Shown: one piece after another, positions 16,477 through 24,869 of the stretch
Layout of the letters: each line of letters opens with the position of its first letter
Numbering within the stretch: the first letter of the stretch is position 1
Assembly: GCF_042738955.1 (NCBI RefSeq)
Contig: NZ_JBHYHC010000001.1
Span: 186,001 to 250,000 of the forward strand
DNA from: Umezawaea sp042738955
Lineage (GTDB): Bacteria > Actinomycetota > Actinomycetes > Mycobacteriales > Pseudonocardiaceae
DNA length: 64,000 bases
Direction of reading: 5' to 3'
Notes under the pieces: generated by a model
The model's input: the letters and a program-made list of their open reading frames with translations, nothing else
What the model was told of the DNA's origin: nothing
Database searches by the model: none
Translations under genes and position numbers: made by a program

Positions 16477-16521
16477 AGGCACGACAGCCCACCCACAAGC
16501 CCACTCCGGGCTGTCGTGCCT
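16477..16521 (+). terminator. Perfect 14-bp hairpin after the nucleotidase gene
   Basis: AGGCACGACAGCCC (16477-16490) pairs without mismatch with GGGCTGTCGTGCCT (16508-16521) around a 17-nt loop, 11 nt after the TAA. The following bases, TCGGCTCTT, are only weakly T-rich, as is usual for actinobacterial terminators. Confidence 0.75.
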
Positions 16522-16792
16522 TCGGCTCTTGCTCGCATGGGGCGGTAACCGACCCGGACCCGCATCGGCGACCACGAACCGGATTCGCGACCGCCCTGGG
16601 CTTTGGTGCTTCCGGCTCTGGCCGACCAGCGCGTGTCAGCGGCCAGGGGGTGGGGCTCGACAGCCGGGTTGTCGGGCCTTTCTCGGGCCGGGTCCGGGCT
16701 GGCGGTGGACCGGGCGTGCGGCTGTTCGCAGGTGGAGTTGCCGCCCTCCCGGTCTTCGGCCCACCGCTTGTCATCGTGTTGGCGCGTGCTGG

Positions 16793-16839
16793 GCGAGATC
16801 CTGCGACAGCAGGGGTTTGAGGCTGCCGCAGGATCTCGC
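16793..16839 (-). terminator. Hairpin after the trypsin-like protease gene
   Basis: GCGAGATCCTGCG (16793-16805) pairs perfectly with CGCAGGATCTCGC (16827-16839), extended after one mismatch by CAGC/GCTG. It lies 25 nt beyond the stop of the minus-strand protease gene. Confidence 0.7.
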
Positions 16840-16863
16840 ACAGGCCGCCAGGACATCGAGTGG

Positions 16864-17829
16864 CTATCGGGTGTGGTCGTACAGGGGTTCGGTGATGGCC
16901 CTCGTCAGCTGCGGGCCGCCCAGGTGGCGGGTGCAGGTGGGGTCGCCCAGGGGGCATTCCTGGCCGTTGGTGTCGACGGAGTAGCCTTGGGTGTTCACGC
17001 CTACCACCGTGCCCAGACCTGTGGTGGTGTCGAAGTTCGTGATGCGGGGGCCGCCGCTGGAGCCGCCGCCCATGTCGCAGGCGACGCCCCACAGGCCGCG
17101 CGGTACCGGCCACTCGGTGGTGCCGGTGCGTTCCAGGGCCGGGCCCCAGCACTGGGCCAGGCGTTGGCCGGTGAATTCCGGCCTGCCCTGGTGGCCTGGT
17201 TGGCGGGCGCTGCGGGGGTAGCCGAACTCGCGTACCTCCTGAGCGCCTGGGGCGTCGAAGGCGATGTGGTGGCTCGCGCCTACCGCGTCCACGGCGGTGC
17301 GGCCGTCGGTTGCGGGGTTCAGGAGGAGGAAGGCTTGGTCGTACTCGTCGAGTTCGTCGTTCGCGATCCAATGCGCGTCGACGATCGCGGAGTGGACCGT
17401 GTAGCTCCCGTACGGTGATTCGCCGTCGCGGAAGCCCGGCACGAAAAGGAGGTTCGTCGACCACTGCGGGTCTTCGCGGATGAGGTCGAACGTGTGCAGG
17501 CAGTGGCCTGCCGTGATCACCGAACCGCCGTCCACCAGCGTTCCCGTGCAACTCGCGTCCTCGCCGCGCTCGGTGAAGAACAACCGGCCCACCGTCCCGA
17601 CCACGCCACCGCCGCTGCCGTCCGGCCCGTCCACCGGGGCCTGGCCGGGTGGTGGCGTGGACGGTGCCGATGGCAGCTCGGCGATGCGCGACGGCGTCCA
17701 GTAGTCGAGGACCGCCTGCTGGTCGGCGGGGGTGACGGCGATGGGCTGGACGACCGCGTTGTCACTGGCGTGCGCGGGAGCGGTGGAGGTGAGGAGCAGG
17801 GCGGCTACGAGCATTCCGATCTTCTGCAT
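16864..17829 (-). CDS. Secreted trypsin-like (V8-type) serine protease
   Basis: About 321 aa. A Sec signal (IGMLVAALLLTSTAPAHAS) is followed by a pro-region and a chymotrypsin-fold domain. The catalytic triad is visible: His in VITAGHCLH, Asp in DEYDQAFLLL and Ser in DMGGGSSGGPR. CTGTLVDGGSVITAGHC is the usual first-barrel signature. Predicted extracellular endopeptidase of the V8/trypsin-like group. I chose ATG 17829; ATG 17814 would still leave a signal peptide. Followed by a strong hairpin, so probably monocistronic. Confidence 0.9.
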   Translation of the reverse strand: MQKIGMLVAALLLTSTAPAHASDNAVVQPIAVTPADQQAVLDYWTPSRIAELPSAPSTPPPGQAPVDGPDGSGGGVVGTVGRLFFTERGEDASCTGTLVDGGSVITAGHCLHTFDLIREDPQWSTNLLFVPGFRDGESPYGSYTVHSAIVDAHWIANDELDEYDQAFLLLNPATDGRTAVDAVGASHHIAFDAPGAQEVREFGYPRSARQPGHQGRPEFTGQRLAQCWGPALERTGTTEWPVPRGLWGVACDMGGGSSGGPRITNFDTTTGLGTVVGVNTQGYSVDTNGQECPLGDPTCTRHLGGPQLTRAITEPLYDHTR

Positions 17830-17891
17830 GCCCGCAGCCTGGCCGGACCGGATGAGGAACCTGTGTGGATCCCGTGGTCGATCCGTGGCGT

Positions 17892-18710
17892 TCACGCAGC
17901 GGGCACTCCTCGCCACGGGAGCACCTGGCCGGAGCGGACCAGTTCGCCGTGCCAGCTCGGGTCCGGCGGGGTGGTGAAGGCCAGGGTGAGCAGGTCGTCC
18001 GCGGCCTCGGCGGGCGTGCGGGCGCGGGTGAAGTCGGTGAACCACGGGCGCGACGTGGGGGTGTCGACCAGGCCGGGGCAGACGGCGGCGATCAAGGTGT
18101 CGGGTGGCGAGGTGGCGGCGAACGCCCGGACGGCGGCCACCTGGGCCACCTTGGACGGGATGTTGATCCACCGCGGCCATCCCCGCTCCTCCGCCGTGCC
18201 GTCGCGGAGGGCTGCGCGCCAGGAGGCCACGGCCTCCTCGACGGCGTCCAGGGAGACGTTGTCGAACAGCGGCCGGAGGTGCGGGGGCAGGTGGTCGAGG
18301 GTGCCCAGGGAACTGGCGACGACCAGGAGCCTGCCGCCGGGGCGCAGGAGCGGGCCGAAGGCGCGGAGCACCGCGTGGGTGCCGCCGTTGGAGACGGCGA
18401 TGGACTCGTCCGCCAGTTCGGCCTGCGTGTCCGGCGTCATCCTGGTGACCGCGTTGGAGAACACGATGTCGGCGGCGAAGGCGAAGGCGAAGGCGGCGAC
18501 GGCGTCGGGGTCGGCGACGTCGAGGACGCGGCCCTCCACGCGGGCACGGGCGTTCGGGTTGGCGGCCGCCCGCGCCGCGGCGTCGGCGACGCGGGAGGGC
18601 GAGCGGCCGGTGAGCAGGACGAGGTCGTCCGGCGAAAGGCGAGCGGCCAGCCCCTCGACGAGGGCGAAACCGATGCCCTGGTTGGCTCCGGTGACCAGTG
18701 CGGTTCTCAT
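17892..18710 (-). CDS. SDR-family oxidoreductase
   Basis: 272 aa short-chain dehydrogenase of the carbonyl-reductase-like group: TALVTGANQGIG at the N-terminus, LTGRSPSRV after strand 2, and SNGGTHAVLRAF in the helix 4-5 region. The usual YxxxK is not evident: the region after VVASSLGTLDHLP carries an insertion (about LFDNVSLDAVEEAVASW), as in mammalian CBR1-like enzymes, with WINIPSKVAQ as the best candidate active-site helix. Divergent from a LysR regulator 72 nt away, which probably controls it. Substrate unknown. Confidence 0.88.
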   Translation of the reverse strand: MRTALVTGANQGIGFALVEGLAARLSPDDLVLLTGRSPSRVADAAARAAANPNARARVEGRVLDVADPDAVAAFAFAFAADIVFSNAVTRMTPDTQAELADESIAVSNGGTHAVLRAFGPLLRPGGRLLVVASSLGTLDHLPPHLRPLFDNVSLDAVEEAVASWRAALRDGTAEERGWPRWINIPSKVAQVAAVRAFAATSPPDTLIAAVCPGLVDTPTSRPWFTDFTRARTPAEAADDLLTLAFTTPPDPSWHGELVRSGQVLPWRGVPAA

Positions 18711-18782
18711 GTACACCAACGCTAGGAGCGCACCGGCCATGCGTCCAACGAGAGTTGGGCATGTCTGGTATGCGTGTACGTC

Positions 18783-19691
18783 ATGGATTTCACCGACGTC
18801 TCGCTGGTCGCTCTGCGGGTGTTCCAGGAGGTCGCCGAGCGCGGCACGCTCACCGCTGCCGCCGCCGCGCTCGGATACACGCAGTCGGCCGTGTCGCGGC
18901 AGATCGCGACGCTGGAACGGGCCGCGGGCGCGTCGCTGCTGGAACGCCGCCGCGACGGGGTGCGGCTGACGGCGGCCGGGCGGGTCGTGCTGCGCCGGGC
19001 GGTGGTGGTGCTGGAGCAGATCGACGCCACCGGGCGGGAGCTGGCCGGGTTGCCCGCCGACGCGGGCACGGTGCGGCTCGGGTGGTTCGCCAGCGCGGGC
19101 GGGATCGTGGTGCCCCAGGCGATCGCCGCGTTGCGGCGCACTCATCCGGGGATCACCGTCGTGAGCCGGGAGGCGAGCACGCCGGTGCTGGTGCGGGCGT
19201 TGCGCGCGGGCACGCTCGACGTGGCGGTGATCGCGTCCGCCCCGCCGTTCCGGCCGCCGGACGCGGAGTCGCCGCCGCTGGAGGTGCGGACGTTGGGCGA
19301 GCGCGAGCTGAGGGTCGCCGTGCCCGCGTCGCACCCGTTGGCGGACCGGGAGGTCGTGGACGTCGCCGACCTGCGCGGGCAGCGGTGGATCGCCGGGCAG
19401 GCCGGCGGCGACGACCGGCTGATGGGCGTGTGGCCGGGGCTGGACGAGCGGTCGCACGTCGCCCACGTGGCCCGCGACTGGCTGGCCAAGCTGCACCTGG
19501 TCGCGGCCGGGTGCGGGCTGACGACGCTGCCGTCGTCGCTGCTGCCCGCCGTGCCGCCGGGCGTCCGGGCGCTGCGGGTCCGGGACTCCGGCGAGCGGCG
19601 GCGCATCCTGGTGGCGTGGCCGCCGCGTCCGCTGTCCGACGCGGCGGCCCGGCTGGTCGACGCGCTGCGGGCGGCCGTCAGCGACGTCTGA
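18783..19691 (+). CDS. LysR-family transcriptional regulator
   Basis: About 302 aa. The N-terminal winged HTH reads LRVFQEVAERGTLTAAAAALGYTQSAVSRQIATLE, followed by the effector-binding domain (GTVRLGWFASAGGIVVPQAI onward). ATG 18783 is preferred over GTG 18774 because MDFTDVSLVALRVF matches the family start. Divergent from the SDR at 17892-18710. Its 3' end overlaps the convergent flavoprotein-methyltransferase gene by 14 nt. Confidence 0.93.
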   Translation: MDFTDVSLVALRVFQEVAERGTLTAAAAALGYTQSAVSRQIATLERAAGASLLERRRDGVRLTAAGRVVLRRAVVVLEQIDATGRELAGLPADAGTVRLGWFASAGGIVVPQAIAALRRTHPGITVVSREASTPVLVRALRAGTLDVAVIASAPPFRPPDAESPPLEVRTLGERELRVAVPASHPLADREVVDVADLRGQRWIAGQAGGDDRLMGVWPGLDERSHVAHVARDWLAKLHLVAAGCGLTTLPSSLLPAVPPGVRALRVRDSGERRRILVAWPPRPLSDAAARLVDALRAAVSDV

Positions 19692-21243
19692 CGGCGACGA
19701 CCGTGTCGGCGACGGTGGCCGTCTCGCCGTTCGGGCCGGTGGCCTGGCGCGTGGGCGAGTGCAGCCGTTCGACCCGCCACAGCTCCGGGTCCAGGTCGAG
19801 GGTGGCGAACAGCTCCTCGGGGCTGGGGAAGACGCCGTTCTGGTTCCACGACCACGGGGCCGCGGAGCCGTGGTCGACGAGCAGGAACAGCCCGCCGGAC
19901 GTCACGGCGGCCGCGGCGGTGCGGAGCACCTCGGTGCGCGGGAAGTCCACCGGTGACTGGAAGTACTGCGCGGACACCAGGTCGAACGTGCCCTCCGGGA
20001 AGGTCTCGGCCAGGTCGTGCCGCTGGAAGTCGACCACGAGGCCCGCGTCGGCCGTGTGCGCCTCGGCGCGCTTGAGCGCGGTGCCCGACACGTCCACGGC
20101 GGTGACCCGCCACCCCCGCCCCGCGAGCCAGAGAGCGTCGCCGCCCTCGCCGCAGCCCAGGTCCAGCGCCCTGCCCGGCGGCAGCGGCTCGGCCACGTCC
20201 ACCAGCACGGGGTTGGCCCGGCCGCTCCACACCCGGTTGTTCGACCCGTAGCGGGCCTCCCAGAACTCCTCGCTGGTCGGAGCCGCTTCGGCCCGCAGGG
20301 CGGCGACCGCGGCGGCGGTGTCCTCGGTGATCAGGTCGGAGTTGACGGCCGCGCCGGTCAGCACGCCCGCCGCGGCGGCGGCCACGACCTGGGCGCGCGG
20401 GTCGGCGGCGTTGCCCGCCACGAAGACGCCGGGGATCTCCGTCGCGCCGGAGGCGTCCGCCGGGATGTGCTGCCCGAAGACGTGCCCCGCCATCTCCCAG
20501 TCCACGGCCTTGAGCCCCAGCGCCTCGACCACCCCGGCGTTCGCCCTCACCTGCGACGCGACGACGAGGACCTGCCGGGCGACGACCTCGCCGGAGGCCA
20601 GGCGCACGCCGGTGAGCCGGTCGTCGACGACCTCCAGCCCGGCGACCTCCCCCTCCACGACGGTGATGCCGCGCGCCGCGAGCTGCTCGGCCTGCTCGGC
20701 GGACAGCGGGGCGGACGTGTGCCGGAAGACCACGACGTCCGCGCTGAGCTGGCGGAACAGGTGCGCGCTGTGCACGGCCAGCGGGCCGGTGGCGAGGACG
20801 CCGATGGCCTGGTCCCGCACCTCCCAGCCGTGGCAGTAGGGGCAGTGCACGACGTCGCGGCCCCACCGCTCGGCCACGCCCTCGACGTCCGGCAGTTCAT
20901 CGACCAGACCGGTGGCGACCAGCAGCCGCCGGGCCCGGACGACGTCGCCGGAGTCCAGGGTGGCCGCGAACACGCCGTCGTCGTCGCGGACGGCGGTCGT
21001 GACCGTCCCGCGCACGAACCGCGCGCCGTACCCCTCGGCCTCGGCGCGGCCGATCTCCACCAGCTCCGCGGGGCTGATCCCGTCACGGGTCAGGAAGCCG
21101 TGCACCCCCGACGCGCGGGCGTTGCGGGGCTCCCCGGCGTCGACGACGGTGACCGAGCGGCGCGCCCGGCCCAGGGTCACGGCGGCGCTCAGCCCGGCGG
21201 CTCCGCCGCCGATGACGAGCACGTCGATCACGTTGTTGTCCAT
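19678..21243 (-). CDS. Thioredoxin-reductase-like flavoprotein fused to a class I SAM methyltransferase
   Basis: 521 aa. Residues 1 to about 305 form a two-dinucleotide-binding-domain flavoprotein: FAD motif GGGAAG near 12, redox-active CPYC at 134-137 and FAD-contact GVFVAGNAAD near 272-281. Residues about 325-521 are a Rossmann methyltransferase, with SAM motif ALDLGCGEGGDALW at 359-372 and the acidic ribose-binding residue in VTAVDVS. The fusion occurs in actinomycetes and is usually annotated as bifunctional, with substrate unknown. Divergent from an XRE-cupin regulator 67 nt away. Single intact frame, no sign of a frameshift. Confidence 0.92.
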   Translation of the reverse strand: MDNNVIDVLVIGGGAAGLSAAVTLGRARRSVTVVDAGEPRNARASGVHGFLTRDGISPAELVEIGRAEAEGYGARFVRGTVTTAVRDDDGVFAATLDSGDVVRARRLLVATGLVDELPDVEGVAERWGRDVVHCPYCHGWEVRDQAIGVLATGPLAVHSAHLFRQLSADVVVFRHTSAPLSAEQAEQLAARGITVVEGEVAGLEVVDDRLTGVRLASGEVVARQVLVVASQVRANAGVVEALGLKAVDWEMAGHVFGQHIPADASGATEIPGVFVAGNAADPRAQVVAAAAAGVLTGAAVNSDLITEDTAAAVAALRAEAAPTSEEFWEARYGSNNRVWSGRANPVLVDVAEPLPPGRALDLGCGEGGDALWLAGRGWRVTAVDVSGTALKRAEAHTADAGLVVDFQRHDLAETFPEGTFDLVSAQYFQSPVDFPRTEVLRTAAAAVTSGGLFLLVDHGSAAPWSWNQNGVFPSPEELFATLDLDPELWRVERLHSPTRQATGPNGETATVADTVVAVRRR

Positions 21244-21310
21244 GTCCGCACTCTGCGCCCGGCGGGGGAGAACCCGCAAAGTTCTTTGCCGATGTGGCAA
21301 GGTGGAGGCC

Positions 21311-21889
21311 ATGGACGACGAGCTGACCACGGTGCTCGCGGCGGTCGGGCCCCGGTTGCGGGCGCTGCGCAGGCTGCGCGAGACGACGCTGACCGACCTG
21401 TCCGAGACGACCGGCATCTCGGTGTCGACGCTGTCGCGCCTGGAGTCCGGTCAGCGCAAGCCCACCCTGGAACTGCTGCTGCCGCTGGCGAAGGCCTACG
21501 GCGTGCAGATGGACGAACTCGTGGGCGCCCCGCTCACCGGGGACCCCCGCATCCACATGCGCCCCGTCGTGCGCGGGCGGATGACGATGGTGCCGCTGAC
21601 CCGGCGGGCGGGCGGCGTGCAGGCGTACAAGCTGCTGATCCCGGCCGCGTCCGGCGAGCCCGAGCAGAAGACCCACGAGGGCTACGAGTGGGTGTACGTC
21701 CTGAGTGGACGGTTGCGGGTGCTGCTCGGCGACCAGGACGTCGTGCTGGCCCCTGGCGAGGCCGCCGAGTTCGACACCCGCGTGCCGCACTGGTTCGGCA
21801 GCGCGGACGCCGGGACGGTGGAGGTGCTGAGCCTGTTCGGGCGGCAGGGGGAGCGGGCGCACCTGCGGGCCAGGGCCGGGGGAGCCTGA
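21311..21889 (+). CDS. XRE-family regulator with C-terminal cupin domain
   Basis: 192 aa. HTH_3 at the N-terminus (LRALRRLRETTLTDLSETTGISVSTLSRLESGQRKPTLE, residues about 16-65) and a cupin at 100-185 (HEGYEWVYVLSGRLRVLLGD, LAPGEAAEFDTRVPHWFG). This architecture binds a small ligand in the cupin and controls nearby metabolic genes. GGAGG precedes the ATG very closely. Divergent from the flavoprotein-methyltransferase fusion, its likely target. Confidence 0.93.
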   Translation: MDDELTTVLAAVGPRLRALRRLRETTLTDLSETTGISVSTLSRLESGQRKPTLELLLPLAKAYGVQMDELVGAPLTGDPRIHMRPVVRGRMTMVPLTRRAGGVQAYKLLIPAASGEPEQKTHEGYEWVYVLSGRLRVLLGDQDVVLAPGEAAEFDTRVPHWFGSADAGTVEVLSLFGRQGERAHLRARAGGA

Positions 21890-22056
21890 GGTCGTCCACG
21901 CCTGGGCCGAGCGCACAGGTCCGGTGCGCCGCGCAACCCGAGATGATCATCAACCGGCTGATTCGTGTCACCTTCCTGGGTGAAAAAACGGCTCTGTCCT
22001 GCGCGTTTGGCTGTCGCGGTTCGCTATCGGACGTCCCCATCGGGTACTAACGCCCG

Positions 22057-23055
22057 GTGCTGAAACCCCGACCGCTCTGGCTCGTTGGCGCCGTTCTCGT
22101 GCCCGCACTGCTCGCCGGCGCCGGTGTCGTCGTGCAGGGGGAGCGCATCGAACGGGACCTGGCCCGCCGGGTCGCCGTGGCCATCGACGAGTCCGGGCAC
22201 CTGGAGAACGGGGTGTCCGTCGACGGGCGCGCGGTGACCGTGTCCGGGGTCGTGCCGCGGGACGTCCCCGAGGTGAAGGCGCTGGTCGGAGCGGTGCCGG
22301 GCGTCGTGGACGTGGCCGTGCGGGACGCCGAGCCCGGCGAGCTGTCGTTCTTCGTTCGGGTCGACGAGATCGTGCTGGCCGGGACGCCCGCCGACGAGTC
22401 GGAGCGGCGCGCGCTGGTGGACGCCGTGCGGGCCCGCGCCGAGGGCTACCGGGTCACCGACGTGCTGACGCCCAAGGCCGGGGCTCGGCTGCCGATCTCC
22501 GCCGACGCCGCCACGGCGCTCGTCGCGGCGGTGGTGGACAACGGCGTCCACGACTTCAGCGGCGTCGTGCACGACGGCGTGCTCACGGCGCGGGCGACCG
22601 TGGTCGACCAGGAGAAGGCGACGGCCCTCGGCCCGCTGCTGAACGCGGCGGCGGGCGGGCTGAAGGTCGACCCGGCGTTCGAGGTCGGACCGTCGGCCCG
22701 CAGCGGCGACCTCGACCTGCCCGCGCTGGGCGACTCGATCAACCGGCTCGTCGGCGGCAACGGCAGCATCCGGTTCCAGCCCGACTCCACCACGTGGCAG
22801 GGGCACGGTCCCGTGCTGATCGAACGCGTCGCGCGCATGCTGCTGGTCGCGCCGCGCGCGACGGTGACGGTCCGCGGGCACGCGTCGGTCGACGTCCCGG
22901 ACGCGCGCGGCCTCGCCGAGACGCGGGCCCGCCTCGTGCGCGATGTCGTTCTGGGGCAAGGGATTCCGCCCGCGCTGGTGGAGACGGCCGTCAGCGTCGA
23001 CAACGCGCCCGAGACCACCGACACGTCACGTCAGGTAGACATCCTCGTTCGCTAG
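22057..23055 (+). CDS. ArfA/OmpATb-like envelope protein: membrane anchor, BON-like repeats, OmpA C-terminal domain
   Basis: 332 aa from GTG 22057. One N-terminal membrane helix (LWLVGAVLVPALLAGAGVVV) is followed by BON-like units (VSVDGRAVTVSGVVPRDVPEVKALVGAVPGVVDV near 47-80, and weaker ones), then an OmpA-like domain from about 235 (FQPDSTTW, VRGHASVDVPDARGLAETRARLVRDVVLGQGI). This is the layout of Mycobacterium tuberculosis ArfA, part of an acid-tolerance operon, and the next gene resembles ArfC. Predicted to be anchored outward and to contact peptidoglycan. The channel function proposed for mycobacterial ArfA cannot be assumed. Confidence 0.85.
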   Translation: MLKPRPLWLVGAVLVPALLAGAGVVVQGERIERDLARRVAVAIDESGHLENGVSVDGRAVTVSGVVPRDVPEVKALVGAVPGVVDVAVRDAEPGELSFFVRVDEIVLAGTPADESERRALVDAVRARAEGYRVTDVLTPKAGARLPISADAATALVAAVVDNGVHDFSGVVHDGVLTARATVVDQEKATALGPLLNAAAGGLKVDPAFEVGPSARSGDLDLPALGDSINRLVGGNGSIRFQPDSTTWQGHGPVLIERVARMLLVAPRATVTVRGHASVDVPDARGLAETRARLVRDVVLGQGIPPALVETAVSVDNAPETTDTSRQVDILVR

Positions 23056-23064
23056 GAGTTCGTT

Positions 23065-23490
23065 GTGCTCTGGTTGTTCACGCAGATGTTCGTGCTGTGC
23101 GCGGGCGCGTTCCTCGCGGGGTCGCTGCTCACCTGGCTGCCGATGCGGGCGGTCAACCGGAGGTTGCGCGCCGAGCTGGGCGCGGCCCGGCGGCCGGTCG
23201 CGGCGCTGGGGGCGTCGACGGTCGTCGTCGTGCCCGAGCAGCGGGCCGAGCCCGAGCCGGAACCGCGCGCCGAGGCGCCGACCGAGGTGATCCACGAGTC
23301 CGGGGAGTCCGAAGTGGACCTCCCGGTGAAGGGCAACTCCAAGTCGCGGATCTTCCACACGGACGTGTCGCCGTACTACCGCCGGATGAAGGGCGACGTG
23401 CGGTTCCGGTCCGTCGAGGAGGCCGAGCGCGCGGGCTACACGGCCTGGTCGCCGCGCTCGCGCTCCCAGCTCGCCGGGTCGGCCCAGTAG
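23065..23490 (+). CDS. ArfC-like membrane protein with sunset domain
   Basis: 141 aa from GTG 23065 (AGGAG 5 nt upstream, 9 nt after the ArfA-like stop). An N-terminal membrane helix (FVLCAGAFLAGSLLTWLPM), a charged linker of Glu/Pro/Ala, then a compact C-terminal module PVKGNSKSRIFHTDVSPYY with RSVEEAERAGYTAW, which is the sunset domain seen in ArfC channel accessory proteins. Co-transcribed with the ArfA-like gene; no ArfB homologue lies between them. The last 55 nt overlap the convergent membrane protein gene. Confidence 0.85.
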   Translation: MLWLFTQMFVLCAGAFLAGSLLTWLPMRAVNRRLRAELGAARRPVAALGASTVVVVPEQRAEPEPEPRAEAPTEVIHESGESEVDLPVKGNSKSRIFHTDVSPYYRRMKGDVRFRSVEEAERAGYTAWSPRSRSQLAGSAQ

Positions 23491-23891
23491 CTCGGGTCCG
23501 ACCAGCGCGGGTCCCACTGCCAGTGCTCGTCCTCCTGGGCCTTCTCGCGGGTCGCGAGCAGCGCCAGCGCGTTGAGGGCGGCCCACCCCAGCGCCACGCC
23601 GACGATCTTGTTGCGAGTGGCCTTGTCCGGGGCGGCCGCGCCGAGCACGACCGTGTCGCCGATGTCCATGGCCACGCGGACCAGCAGCGCGAGCCGCAGC
23701 GGCAGACCGGACGGGGCGAACGCGACCGCCAGTCCGGAGACGAGGTCGCGCACCCCCACGGCGGTGCCCAGCGTGCGGGAGGCCGGCGAGTCGCCCAGTC
23801 CCGTCGGCGTGGTCAGCACCTCGGGCTTGGCGATGACGGCCGCGCTGTAGGCGGCCGTGGCCGCCCCGAGCACTCGGGGGAACCAGCTCAT
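23436..23891 (-). CDS. Integral membrane protein of unknown function (DUF4267-like)
   Basis: 151 aa with about four hydrophobic segments (VLGAATAAYSAAVI, VRDLVSGLAVAFA, ALLVRVAMDIGDTVVLGAA, IVGVALGWAALNALALLA) and a Trp/Asp-rich hydrophilic tail (WQWDPRWSDPSYW). The membrane part resembles small DUF4267-type proteins, judged by eye. The tail overlaps the 3' end of the ArfC-like gene on the other strand by 55 nt. No function can be assigned. Confidence 0.7.
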   Translation of the reverse strand: MSWFPRVLGAATAAYSAAVIAKPEVLTTPTGLGDSPASRTLGTAVGVRDLVSGLAVAFAPSGLPLRLALLVRVAMDIGDTVVLGAAAPDKATRNKIVGVALGWAALNALALLATREKAQEDEHWQWDPRWSDPSYWADPASWERERGDQAV

Positions 23892-23996
23892 GTCGAAGAC
23901 TCCTCGTTCGGCGTGGGAACCCAGGCTCGCGCGGCCCGGAGGTCCCGACAACCCCTGATCGGCCACAGCCGACTAGGGGTGGGGGACACTGGCGTC

Positions 23997-24524
23997 ATGG
24001 GTGTCGATCTGGTGGCCGCGCGGGACAAGCTCCTCCCGGACCTGCTCGCCCACGGGTTGGACGTGCTGTTCTGCGGCATCAACCCCGGCCTGTACTCCGC
24101 GGCCACCGGACGGCACTTCGCCAAGTCGGGCAACCGCTTCTGGCCCGCGCTGCACCTCGGCGGCTTCACGCCGAGGCTGTTCACCGCCGCCGACCAGGAC
24201 GAACTCCTCCCGCTCGGCCTCGGCCTGACCAACATCGTCCCCCGCGCCTCCGCGCGGGCCGACGAGCTGTCCGCCGCCGAACTGCGGGCCGGCGCGGTGC
24301 GGCTGACCGAGGTCGCCGAGGAGTACCGGCCGAAGGTCGTCGCGATCGTCGGCGTCACGGCCTACCGCACGGCGTTCGAGCGCAAGAAGGCCGTGATCGG
24401 CAGGCAGACCGAGCTGATCGCGGACAGTCGGCTGTGGGTGCTGCCGAACCCCAGCGGCCTCAACGCCCACTACCAGCTCCCGGCTCTCGGTGACGCGTTC
24501 GCGGACCTGCGGGCGAGCCTCTAG
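23997..24524 (+). CDS. mug: G/U mismatch-specific DNA glycosylase
   Basis: 175 aa. The Mug/TDG signature FCGINPGLYSAATGRHFA (GINPG at about 27-31) is the uracil-recognition and water-activating motif of family 2 uracil-DNA glycosylases. The second motif, NPSGLNAHYQ, inserts into the helix. It removes uracil or ethenocytosine opposite G for base-excision repair, which matters in a genome this GC-rich. ATG 23997 follows a G-rich GGGGGA. The TAG stop is shared as CTAG with the convergent whiB3 gene. Confidence 0.95.
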   Translation: MGVDLVAARDKLLPDLLAHGLDVLFCGINPGLYSAATGRHFAKSGNRFWPALHLGGFTPRLFTAADQDELLPLGLGLTNIVPRASARADELSAAELRAGAVRLTEVAEEYRPKVVAIVGVTAYRTAFERKKAVIGRQTELIADSRLWVLPNPSGLNAHYQLPALGDAFADLRASL

Positions 24525-24808
24525 CTCCGCTTGTGGTTGAGGGAGATCAGCCTGCGCAGCTCGCTCTCCCCGAGCCCGCCCCACACCCCGTAGGTCTCCT
24601 CGACCTTCAGCGCGTGCTCACGGCACTCGCGCCGCACCGGGCAGCGTTCGCAGATCTCCTTGGCCCGCGTCTCACGCCGTTCGCGCGCGGTGCCGCGCTC
24701 GTTCGGCGTGTGGAAGAACAGCGAACTGTCGACTCCTCGGCAGAGCCCGCGCAGCTGCCAGTCCCAGGACTCGGCGACGGGCGTGGGCAGCCTGGACAAC
24801 TCTGGCAT
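24521..24808 (-). CDS. whiB3: WhiB3-type iron-sulfur transcriptional regulator
   Basis: 95 aa with four cysteines at 23, 53, 56 and 62 (GLCRG and CERCPVRREC), which ligate a [4Fe-4S] cluster, and the GVWGGL turn before a basic C-terminal tail. The N-terminal block ESWDWQLRGLCRGVDSSLFFH closely matches M. tuberculosis WhiB3 and Streptomyces WhiD, so I assign this subfamily. Such proteins bind the primary sigma factor and adjust redox-linked lipid metabolism or spore maturation. A good sigma-70-like promoter lies upstream. The stop overlaps mug by CTAG. Confidence 0.94.
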   Translation of the reverse strand: MPELSRLPTPVAESWDWQLRGLCRGVDSSLFFHTPNERGTARERRETRAKEICERCPVRRECREHALKVEETYGVWGGLGESELRRLISLNHKRS

Positions 24809-24840
24809 GGGACCACCCCTGTGCTCGGTTGATGGTCACC

Positions 24841-24869
24841 ACCCTAATTTCGATTCAAAAGCGTTTCAA
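24841..24869 (-). promoter_or_regulatory. Sigma-70-like promoter of whiB3
   Basis: On the minus strand TTGAAA (24869-24864), a 17-bp spacer and TAGGGT (24846-24841) form an unusually clear -35/-10 pair in an AT-richer patch, 32 nt before the whiB3 ATG. The -35 overlaps the stop codon of the upstream MerR gene. Confidence 0.6.

Larger units (their letters stand above)
16467..16863. other. Non-coding gap between convergent genes
   Basis: This 397-bp gap holds two hairpins, one near each end (16477-16521 and 16793-16839), each placed to end the adjacent convergent gene. The 270 bp between them is GC-rich with no reading frame of convincing codon use and no similarity I recognise. Confidence 0.6.
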
